From Halichondria panicea (taxonomy: Eukaryota; Porifera; Demospongiae; Suberitida; Halichondriidae), in the NCBI RefSeq assembly GCF_963675165.1, contig NC_087377.1, positions 6,837,122-6,901,121 of the forward strand: a stretch of 64,000 bases of DNA, given 5' to 3'. Shown in pieces: positions 39,487 to 50,286 of this stretch (its first letter is position 1; every line of letters starts with the position of its first letter). A program made the translations under genes and the position numbers. Under the pieces are notes generated by a model. The model had not been told where the DNA came from, searched no databases, and saw only the letters and a program-made list of their open reading frames with translations.

Positions 39487-41983
39487 ATGGCTGGTCCAGT
39501 GAGACACATTGTGCTATTTGTAGGGCTGCTCTCTGTCTGCGTGTGTCTGCTTGTCCTGAGGGTACACCTGTCCACAGATCTAGATGTGATCCATGTGGAA
39601 CATGCAGTATTAATGAATGAGAGGAAGATTCAAGGCAGTGCGTTTATCAATATGTCAGTGTGTGTAGCAGTCTTGACAGTTGATTGAAATAAGCTGCTTA
39701 GACCAAAACCTGACAGGCTGTTGTGTGTGAATGCCCGAATTTTTCTATGCTAATCCATCCAGTATAATTATTATTGGAGCGAGCGAAGGGAGTCGGTCCC
39801 TACCTAGTCTTCAACGTTGTATGTATGTTTGGAATCATAGATCAATAACCCAGATACACAATTCGCGCACGCTCGCCCCCCCACAATGTTGTACATTCTC
39901 CTAGTTAATTAAAATGAGTTTGGCTACGTACTATATACATCACAGTACGTCTACAATTATACTGTACATTAAGACTCGTTCTCTCAAGTGTGTGTAGCAA
40001 ATGAGTGAATGTGCAGACAATACTATTTTTTTGGTTTACCTCAGTGAATGAAGACGTTTACGAGCAGTCTGAATCAAACCGACTAAAGGCCAGAATAGAG
40101 GTGTGTGCACACATATTTGCTACCTGCAGTCTATACAGTATACGGGGTAGACACTGCAAATAATTATTACTGAAGCAGAGAAGAGAATGATGGCTATATG
40201 TGGTGTCTTTAAATGCTCACAGTAATTGTGTGCTCTCCATAACATATGAGCTATTGTTCGTTGGTAGTGCAGCACTTGTTGCGATTATACGATTTGTAAA
40301 ATTGAAGGTTGTGTACAACTCTGCACCTGTATATTCATACCAGGTCCAACGTAAGCTGGTGGATGAGTACTGTGCCCGCCACCCTACCCTGGGCTCAAGG
40401 CTCCACCTACCCAGCGACCAGGAGCAGAGGGAGCTGCTGTATCGACACTTGTTGTACGACGACCTCAGAGATATCATGTTCTGTTTCGTGGAGAAAATTG
40501 GTGAGAGGGATGGTAGTGTGTTAATGACTGTTAATGCTGTTACTGAATCTTGGCCCAGCCTGCATGTCCTTGGAATAATTATTTGCATTGTTTTAAGACT
40601 ACTTACCGCTACTCATCCGTACCGTGAGCTGAGCTCCTATCGTTCCTGTACACTGACCTACAGTTACGTGCAACGTACACTCCTCTGTATAGGATGCACG
40701 GACATGAAGCGATTCATGTTCATTGCTGCTGGAGTGTTACCTGAAAAAACAGCCAGTCATGAGTGGGTGGATCTTAAGTATCTGGAGAAGGGTGAGTGAT
40801 AGAACGGGGGAACTTTCATGAGTCAATAATAAGAATGCCTACATATATATAATTATATATAATTATATATCGTACGTATTACTACAAATGTTTACTGATT
40901 GCGATCAGTAAACATTTGCGAACTTTGCGATGGTTGATTAATTCGCAACAATATAAAATCCTAAAATTAATTATTACTAGTAAATACACACGATATTTGC
41001 TGGAATGCAGATCGCTAAGGGTCAATATTTCTGCTGATTTGGCTGATTCGCAAAAGTTTTTCACCTGTAAAATAACATTCTAGTAATACGGTATGCACTG
41101 TAAGTTGCATGCAGTGCGTATAGGTGTGATGATTAATTGGCTATACCCTCCCATCCTACTGTGTGCATGTGTTTACTTCATACCCTAGCTACGTCTCTGT
41201 GAAGGGGATCATATTAATTTTGTTCAATTAGTGTCAAGACTTCAAGTTTCGTGATGTTCATTGTACATGTACATTGTTATAGTAAGAACACTATAATTAT
41301 AAGTGATTTGTGCACTGTACACCTATACTGCATGTGCTTGTTCCATTCTCACAGGAATAAAGAGAGCCTCTCTACTTAACAAAAACCTCACCGATTTCAA
41401 AAGAATTGAGAAGGTACGAGAATACTTCAAGTTCACTATTCTACGCCACCCTTTGGAACGATTAGTGTCTGGATTCAGAAACAAGCTGGAGCCTCCGCTA
41501 GTCGGACAGTCAGGGAAGTTCAATCTAATTAAGCAAGACATCCTCCAGAAACATCGAAATAAGGAATATCAGGAATGGCTCAAAAGTGATGACAGCTATC
41601 ATATAGCGGTTCAATTCTCTGAGTTTATTGACTATTTTATAGAAATCAACAAAAACACTGTAAACCCACATTTCAAACCATACATCAATACTTGTCATCC
41701 CTGTACAATACGCTACGATTTCTATGGCAACTTTCGTAACTTTGGATCCGATATTCAATCTATAGCCGAAATGTTTGGACTGAGTTTCACCTGGTATAGA
41801 AATAAGAGTCTACACAGCACATCACAAGAAACGAGGGCATTATCAAAAACTTATTTTGATCAGCTCAGTCGAGATCCGAAATTGAAATTGTTAGAAGTTC
41901 TCAAGGACGACCTAGACTTTTACTATCATCTATACCCTGACGAGAGGCATGTTCAAGAAGAGTTCTTAAATCTACAGGTATGA
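39487..41983 (+). CDS. HNK-1-type carbohydrate sulfotransferase
   Basis: Golgi type II enzyme moving sulfate from PAPS to glycans (Sulfotransfer_2 family, CHST8-14-like; acceptor not predictable). Exons: 39487-39634, 40045-40100, 40344-40500, 40693-40791, 41355-41983; 1089 nt, 362 aa. N-terminal signal anchor HIVLFVGLLSVCVCLLVL; stem; 5'-PAPS loop made by joining exons 3 and 4 (FCFVEKIGCTDMKRFMFIAA); 3'-PAPS region FTILRHPLERLVSGFRNKL; conserved C-terminal TCHPCTIRYDFYGNFRNF. The length is normal for the family. Intron 1 appears to use a GC donor (CAAG|GCAGTG): the frame then continues VNEDVYEQSE. The duplicated exon at 32.8 kb has GT at the same point. Termination at the TGA at 41981-41983 is assumed. 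Confidence 0.88.
40871..41093. repeat. MITE, 'CGTATTACTA' family
   Basis: Intron 4 of the sulfotransferase. Ends cgtattactac and ctagtaatacggtat; contains an extra small hairpin caaatgtttactgattgcga/tcagtaaacatttg at 40885-40918. Related to 33534-33741. Confidence 0.72.
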
Positions 41984-42432
41984 CTTGAATGTTTTTATTT
42001 CATGTTTCTCCGTCTCAATGTTAATTATTATTTGACTCTATTCTATAGCTTGCTTTGATAGTGAATGGTAGGTATAGGTCGATCTCTATTACACACATGA
42101 ATCAGGTTTCAGGTTTCACACTGTTATAAAAATAAAAATAATTACTGTTACATACATGTACATAATCATACACAATGCATCGTGTATACAGAACTTAGCA
42201 CTCAATTGTCAGTAATAATGGATAACAAAGGTACAAACTGGTGATAATATAAGAGCTGCATGAGGTATAGCCTAAAATGGTGCTTACCGGTATAATTATA
42301 GGTGAAGGATACAATGGTGCGGTGCATACATACTTCAATATAAATTCTAGAATTTGTGCACTGAGGAATAAATAACTGAGTTGTGATAGATGATTGACGC
42401 ATTCAGGAGCTTTACATGTAATTTATAGTTGT
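41984..42432. other. Spacer between convergent sulfotransferase and WAPL ends
   Basis: Holds both 3' UTRs. An AATAAA at 42131-42136 could serve the sulfotransferase. Nothing else recognised. Confidence 0.5.
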
Positions 42433-45400
42433 TTAATTTAGTGCATCAAGATATCGAATTATGTGACGAATGGATTCCAATCCAGTTGTCGAGCCCTGCA
42501 TGTGATAATAATACATGTACAACGTATAATTATATACAGTCATATGGAGGTAATTATCATGACTCGTGCAGGCTGCAGTATATACAATACATGACTGTAC
42601 ATGTATGCTAATTGCTGGCCACGTACTACGCATGCTATTGTACACTGTACTGTACAAGTGTTTTAATAGCTCACCGTCATATTCATAAAAGAGACGAACT
42701 TCCTCAGCATCCCAATCATCTCAGCGAAGCTGCCCGAGGGCAGAGTACCCTTCACAAACCCCTCAAGGTCACTGTTGCTCTTGACGAGGATGCCTACTAG
42801 CAGTGCCGTGTACGAGGCCAGCACCGAGTCTTCAAGATGGCGACCGGCTTGATGGAGCGCTGTGTGTGTGTGTGTGTGTGTGTGGGGGGGGGGGTAGGTT
42901 GAGATTTTATATACATGTATATAGTAGAATTACTGGCATAATTATAACTAAATAACCGTTAGAAGCACCACCTGCAAAACAACCATGTAAGGTCCAATGT
43001 GCATAATAACTAGCCTCGATTCCAGGCTGATTAAAATACTTTAATCAGCCTTGAATCGAGGCTAGGGTATAACTAGCCTCCCTCTAATGAAGAAAAGGAG
43101 AAGTGCGGTATAGGGCATAATCACAGCCACATAATTTAGGGCACCACCCATGAAGTCCAATGCATGCTCAAAGATTGCTATTACACTATACACCTGCTAC
43201 ATAGAAACCTTTACAATACTTACTTGCGTGTAAAATTTATGTTTGACCACTAACCTGTGTCAAACTCCTCCCTACTATATACCATTGGGTCGGTGGGAAT
43301 GCTCTCATATGCCTCCTCCTCTGATTCATCAGAGTCTGTGGGCGGGAGGGTGGAGCCTTGGGAGCTCTGACTGTCCTGACTCTCCCTCAACACTGCTCCA
43401 CCTTTCTGCGGCGATCTATTTATAAGAGAAAATGCAAATTAAATACAATTTCCGAAAAAAAGTATTTTTTTACTTTGCAGTTTTGAGTCTGTTGGCAAAA
43501 GTAGAACCGAGGTCCCTCCGGGCGGAGCTTGACCCTTGCCCTCGGTTGGGGACATACGGAGAGGAATGTGGGGAAGAGGCGAGCTGAGAGAGACGCTGGG
43601 GACTGGGGACCTGGGAGAGGGAAGGGAGTTATATGTCACTGTCTGCTTGATGTTGATTTACGTAAAAAGTACATAAACGATAAAATACATGTATACGATA
43701 AGCTCATTACATTACACATGTACAGCAATGAATGGAAGTAAAATTGACGTACTGCAATCGAGGCCGCTTCAGCCATCCTGTGATGCTTCAAGAACATGTC
43801 CATGAGAGCTTTCAATGCCGAGTCGTCTCCGTGGAAACCAATATTTTTTTGTACCCTCAGCAATTCATCATCTTTATCTTGCCCATGACCTTTGATCTTT
43901 GTCAACTCCAGCTGCCGTCGGTTCCGTCCGCTATGCTCAGTCAGGTTAATCAGTACACCAAGAGCCTGGCGAAAAACATATGAGTGATCACATGATAGAT
44001 GTACACGTAAAAACTTACTGGCGCCATAATGTCAAACTGCTTTCCCTGGGGAAGGGAACTCGGAAGCTGCACGTGAAAATATAATTATTGCATAGCACGT
44101 ACACACTATAAACATACACTATTAATAGTGCATCCACACACACACACCCTCACCACAAGCACACACACACACACACACCCTCACCACAAGCACACTCCCA
44201 CACCCTCACCATGAGCACACACACACGCCCTCACCATGAGCACACACACACACCCTCACCACAAGCACACACACACGCCCTCACCATGAGCACACACTGG
44301 AGCAGAGCGTCTATGGCCCCCTCCTCACAGCCCACGCGATCACATCCTAACTCGTTCTCGTGAGTTAGATTCAGAAGTACTTTGAACACTGCGATGAGTG
44401 TTTGACACAGGACCTGACTAAGAGACTCTACAGATGACATCATGTTGAAACAAGCACTGATCAACCTGTAGTAGTGACAGTCAAAGCATTAATTGCTACT
44501 GTACATTTAGCAAGTAACAGGAAACTCTGAGGCTTGAACAACGTTTCAGAACGCATTGAAAAGTGGAATTGTCATTCACTGCATATAACAAGAGAAACTT
44601 TTTGATGGTACAATGTAGTTCAAAAGCTACAGTCAAACATTGTGGGTCGTCAGGGTGGTCTTAGGATGAATTTTGAGGTTGCCTTTGCATATACTCAGTC
44701 ATACAGTACAACTAGTGCCTGAATGCAAATTTTAGGGGGAGAGGGGGATATCCCCCTTGTATGACACCCTGGTCGTTCATTTCGAGCACAATTAAGTCAT
44801 ACAGTTCGTACATGTACATGTAGCTTTTTATCAACAAGTCACAAGCTAAGGGCTATTGTGTATTGTAAAGCAGTTGTCAATGATCGTACCAGTAGAGGGA
44901 GAGCATGCACACTCACTTTACGAGTCTGGTGATAAAGACGGATCCATCAAACACCACCAGGTAGTTCTGGTTGTCACTGCTCATCAGAGTGCACTATGGA
45001 AGACAGGTACACAATGTACATTTTTGGACTAATACACCGTAAAGTAGTACGATAATTTATGTGTCCACTATAAACTCACATTTTCTATGAGTTTTAGATA
45101 TCTTTCAAGAGTGATCAATTTCTGACTGAGATGGTCATCCTGACTACACCCATTGGACGAGGTATTCGAGCGAACACCAGGTACTTCTTTAGAGCAGTCA
45201 ATAGCTGTGGAATTATCATAGCACTGTCTGAGTGAGTAGCAGGAACATAGTTAATCCAGCGTTAGTGTTTTCATTGTATAATGGTGGGCACAAGCTGATC
45301 TCCCAAGCTCACACTATTCACCCAGGTAGCATTGTATTGTACACGCACGGGTATAATTTAATGTTGAGAGGTTTACATGCGTACTGTTGTTGGCTAGCTT

Positions 45401-48400
45401 GTCGAGGGCTCCTGAAGTTCGTAGATGGTTCCTCAGTGTCTGGGGATTGTGCTGTGGTGCGATGAGACTCGTGAGAGTCTCCCGGGCAAGCTCATTGATC
45501 TGCACATTGATACAGTAGTTACTTATAGAAGAAAATAAGTTACATCATTAAGATGTACACTTTGTACATACATTATGCATGCACAGTTAAATCGTATAAA
45601 AACTACAAGTATACATGCATGACTGTAATAAAAATCCCACTTACTGTGAAACTCTCAGCATCGACTTTGTACTCTGGTGGTTCCGAGTTTTGGACATTGT
45701 CTTCTTTTTCTTCTTGACTCCCTTCAGACTCTTCGGAGGGTTGCTCAGCAACAACCTTCTCCAGAATGGTTACGCATTTCTGTTTCATCTTAAGCATTTC
45801 TTGCTCGAGTTTGGGGTCGGAGTTTGAATTCCAAGAGTTGATCGAGAGCATTGACACTAGAGTTTCTAAAAATGAGGGAGAAAATAATAGGCTACATGTG
45901 TGTACATCTATTATAATACTGTGCTCGAGCAGGCAAGTATTAAGCTTCGATAAAAAGGCTACATAAAGTGAATGCCACAGGTACAGGTAAATGCAATGAA
46001 CATACTAATTCCGCCTTTGGTCCAGTCAGAATTCAGCTTGTCTCTGGTTATCGTGTAGAAGAGTACAGCCGTGCACAGGCACAAGGTCTGCAGTGAGAAG
46101 TATCAAAAAGAAAATTAATGAACTGTTGATCGTTGGTACAAAATGATTATGATTTGCATCACACACTTATAAACTGTATGGTGGTGAGACAGCTACATGT
46201 ACGTACATGTACTGTGTATACACGACTGAAGTATGCACTGTACTGTACGTGTTATAGTAATTACCCCACTGCCACCATACAAGCACAAAGGACAGTGCCC
46301 CCGACTCACAGGGTGCTCTAAACAGTCACTGAGCAGCGCCATGATCTTGCTAGTGAACCCTTGTGACCTCAACTGCTGGCTGAAGTCATTGTCCAGGAAC
46401 TGATCGGCCAGATTCAGCGTGCTACATGTACATGCATGTACATAAAAGATGAGAGACAAATAATTTTAACACCCTACAAAAACTACTAGTCATAATTAGT
46501 TGGACAAACTGTACTATACAAGCAATATAAAGTGCACAAATGTTTTATTGATCCACGTATATACAATGGACACACACAGTGGTACATGTATATACTGCAT
46601 ACCCTTACCCGAGGCATCTTGACTTGAGGGGTGCTGCTGGTTTGATGCTCCCCAAGAGGTAGCGGACCTCATCAAAGAACTCCTGGCTCTCACCAATCTC
46701 CAGACACTCGCGGGCCTGGCGCACATTACGGACTATCGTGGGCTGTGGGGAGTGGTCGATGGGACAAGTGAAGCATTGTGTCGGTACTGTAGCTACAATG
46801 TACATACAAGTATATTGTACAGAACACACAGTGTGACAGAACACAAAGAAGTGCATGCTACATACATGGATTTGTTAATGTACAATTCTAATGTAGTAAC
46901 TTGAATACTAATGCATGCAGTATGTGTGTAACATTTGACTTATACATGTAGCTACATTTTGTCATACTCATGAATAATTATGTTATCGTATAATTATAAT
47001 TACATATAAGCTCTATGCATGCACACACCTCTTTGCTCTTATTACTGAGTGCTCGCTTGCTACCACCGGCAGCAGCCCCGGTCTCCTCTGCCATGTTCCT
47101 CACTTTGTACGAATATACCTGTTGAGATCGGCCATCCCCATCCGGCTCTTTGCTACCTTCAGGCTGATTGAATAACGAGTATTTGCGAGGTGCCTTGTTG
47201 GAAGTGGGTGCAGTAGGATTGTACGAATATACCCGTTGAGATCGGCCATCCTCATCCGGCTTTTTGCTACCTCCAGGCTGATTGAATAACGAGTATTTGC
47301 GAGGTGCCTTGTTAGAAGTGGGTGCAGTAGGATTGTACGAATATACCCGTTGAGATCGACCATCCTCATCCGGCTCTTTGCTACCTCCAGGCTGATTGAA
47401 TAACGAGTATTTGCGAGATGCCTTGTTGGAAGTGGGTGCAATAGATCCTAAAGTGAGGAATAATACATTGCATGTATGAGAATCCTGTTTTATATACACG
47501 ATGAACATTTTTGCATTAATTAATTTTGCTGCATGCAAACTCAAAGAGTGGGCACTACCACTGGTGACATCAATGCCACAAAGAGCTCCAAAACCTTCGT
47601 CCATGTACATACATGTGTACTCTCAAATAGACAGGGTGAGGATAAAAGTACACTCTTACCATTTCATTCCCCAAGTACATGGGGAACAAAGAGTGTAGGG
47701 GTACGCTATTAATATTTGGTCCCAATGTGTATGGGGACCAAATAGTGTAGACTCTACACAAAAAGCTGAAAATTTAGAGTGTTTAAAAGTGTAGAATTGT
47801 ACCATCACAAATTAACACGCATGTACCTTATGTATGATACAAGTAAATGACCTTCTAGAACACAAATTGGTATTCCATTTTTGCTCAGCTACAGAGATAG
47901 AGTCGTTAACAAAGTGAGGCTCAAAGTGAACACTAATACTTGCACATTAACACACACACACGCAAACTTACGCTGCTGCGTAGATTGAGGTCGTGAGGTG
48001 GTGCGGTGAGATGAAAAGAGAGGGTGTTGTCGAGGCCAGGAGGCGGTTCGAGTGAGAGCGGAGACAGTCGGGGCGGAGGGGACGGAGGATGACTTCTTGA
48101 GTGGTGGCTGTGTGTGGAGTGAAGGGTATACAACGGTACATGTCTTACCCCGATGGAGTGACTAAACCGTGCATGGTGCAAATTGTCGGACAACAGAATC
48201 ATTACAATTATATGCAGCACAAAGCACACCACCATAATGTATATTGAGGCACAGAGCTGTTACTTACAATTTCCGGCTCAGAATCAGAATCAGAATCAGA
48301 ATCAGAATAGTCCCAGTTGGACTTAGATTTTGTCTTGCTTATAGGGCTTCTTGCTGCTGGGTGAGAAGATTTGATTGGAGAAGTTACATGTACTTTGACG

Positions 48401-50081
48401 TCAGAGCATAGTAGTGAAGGCTGAGACAAAGAGCTCTTAGAGTCTGTGTGCATGCAGTGTGTGTAGGTAGAGTGCACGATCAGTCTGTACAAGCACCACT
48501 GTTAGAGAAGGTAAAATATCGTACTCAGTACAATTCTTTATCTTATGTAATGCAATAGTACAGTGTGCAGAGACATAGATTTGTCGGCTACTGATCACTT
48601 CTGTCCACACAAACACTATAGTGCAGTAAGTACATGTACATGCACCTTTTGCAGGTAGAAGAGGGACGTTTGATTTCATTGTATTGTCGGCAGGGGAGAT
48701 ACAGAGCTGTGAGGGTGAATTGAATACACATTCAACAACATTGTATACTGTACAAAAAAAACATAATATATAAATGCACATTGATACAGAATTACACATT
48801 ATTATGCATAAACTGGACCTTTTTCACAGGAGATTCCAGCAGCTCATCCAGAGGAGACTTGATAACCTCCCCAGTATTACAGCTAGACCTTGTCTCACTC
48901 GTCACTAACTGTGGATTCGAATCTTTGAGTTTTGGTATGATATTGGCCTCCACTCTCGGTCTCTTGGCCGAGTTGGACGTATATTTTGTGGAGTCTAAAC
49001 GTTTAGCTCGCCGTGTGTTCGTGGTGCGTGTTGTACTGGTGTGAGTTGTGAGTGTGTGTGATGTTGAGTTTTGAGGGTTGCAGTCTTCAACCACTACCAT
49101 GGGACTCTCAGTTTTGTCAGCCACCGAAGAGCCACCCCGGAAGTTTTGCCCGGAAGTTTCTTGCAAGTTAGTAGCTGCAGTTTTCTTCTCTGGAACGTCT
49201 GTCACTGGTGTGTCTGATCTCTCTATGGATGCTAGTCTTCTCACTCGCGAAGTCTTTGGTTGCTCTTTAGATTCTGCACTGACAGTATTCTTCTTTCGTG
49301 GTCGGTTAAGTTGCTCATTGCTCATTGATTTCGTTTTATTTTGTGATTTCACAGTTGTTTTGCCATTTTTCATACCAGGAGGCGGTTTACTGAATGGTAC
49401 CCTTGGTTTCTGCACCTTGACCTTTGGGATGATATTGGTCTCATTCTCTCCATCACAGTCGTCAAAATCAAACACTTGAGTTTTACGACTGGCTGTTGCT
49501 TTTGGTGCTGCTGGCTTTCTGGTATACTTTTTTGTAGGCTTTGATCTATAATGGAAAGAAAGAATTACAAGTAAGCGTGCTCTTAAAGCAGACACACATA
49601 TACACTGTGTTACTTTAAAATACGAACACATGTTTATATACATGTATACACCCGTACCCCACGGCTGTGGGTTGTTGTCCAGGAAGGAGTTTACAATGCT
49701 TTATCAGGTACCAACCTACTTGCATATTGGGCTGGTAAAAGGTGCTATAGTTCCTGTGTAGATACACTGAAGACCTAAATTAACTCACCTAGGAGAAAAT
49801 GAGTATTCGTATCGTCTTTTTGACCAACTGGAGGTTTCTTTCTCTGTGGTTGCTTCCTCTACAGTTGATGCTTGAGGGGTAGAGCACTCTTCTGGAGCAT
49901 GAGGTAAGCTGCAAGCTTTGGTTAGTATTCTTGATCTGACTTTAGGTTCAGGAAGGGAAATCTGACTAGCTGCAGGGGTGGATTCTTTGCTTGAAATCAA
50001 CTCGTCAAAAAGTTCACTTGCGGTGGTGTCTCTGCTCGTTCTTGTACTACGCTTGGAATAGGAGGACCTGTAGGACGCCAT
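42433..50081 (-). CDS. WAPL: WAPL, cohesin release factor
   Basis: Nuclear protein that opens cohesin with PDS5. Twenty exons (descending): 50081-49789, 49545-48819, 48706-48646, 48443-48268, 48107-47972, 47447-47029, 46742-46609, 46421-46310, 46087-46006, 45865-45645, 45499-45385, 45204-45080, 44993-44917, 44465-44285, 44066-44019, 43965-43753, 43610-43474, 43415-43255, 42859-42675, 42495-42433; 3666 nt, about 1221 aa. The N-terminus carries a PDS5-binding-like SSYSKRSTR followed by FDELISS. Disordered basic/serine region with VFDFDDCDGENE. A 3x38-residue repeat (exon 6). The WAPL helical domain starts with ECLEIGESQEFFDEVRYLL and includes LCLCTAVLFYTITRDKLN, KVLLNLTHENELG, GVLINLTEHSGRNR, EDSVLASYTALLVGIL and TTGLESIRHIIRYL at the C-terminus. 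The exon 8 acceptor (46422) has a weak pyrimidine tract. Divergent from CFAP96. Confidence 0.95.
43010..43065. repeat. Short palindrome
   Basis: ctagcctcgattccaggctg mirrors cagccttgaatcgaggctag around an AT-rich loop; WAPL intron 18. Confidence 0.75.
44125..44284. repeat. CA-rich minisatellite
   Basis: Repeated units of accctcaccacaagcacaca / gccctcaccatgagcacaca in WAPL intron 14. The tract begins immediately after the exon 14 donor: the repeated caccatgagcac includes the donor sequence itself. Confidence 0.8.
47094..47447. repeat. Coding 114-bp tandem repeat in WAPL exon 6
   Basis: Three near-identical 114-bp units (38 aa) coding APTSNKAPRKYSLFNQPGGS then a KEPDEDGRSQRVYSYN segment. gattgaataacgagtatttg occurs exactly 114 bp apart (47166, 47280, 47394). 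Length is a multiple of three, so copy number can vary without frameshift. Confidence 0.92.
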
Positions 50082-50286
50082 TTATCTCTTTACAGACTAC
50101 GCGCTAGACTAGACACTGGGATCTTACATTTCATTGTCATTTTGATTTGACATTACAATGTTATATTGGAGCACACCATGGACTGACCTTTCACCCGAAC
50201 TCCACCTCTCCGAAGATTACCATGGTTACGTACATAGGAAATCACAGAGTCCAATTATTTTCCAGAGATTATCTTCATCTATAAAA
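50082..50286. promoter_or_regulatory. Divergent promoter region, WAPL / CFAP96
   Basis: 205 bp between the two start codons. A reading frame extends upstream of the CFAP96 Met, but the protein family begins at MAKTDMERVGLF, so this part was left untranslated. No TATA box. Confidence 0.6.

Noticed and set aside
49078-49479. 133-residue plus-strand reading frame
   Set aside because: It is antisense to WAPL exon 2, whose coding frame is supported by splice sites and motifs.
50158-50286. Upstream in-frame start for CFAP96
   Set aside because: The family begins at the MAKTDMERVGLF position; the extension resembles nothing and overlaps the divergent promoter.
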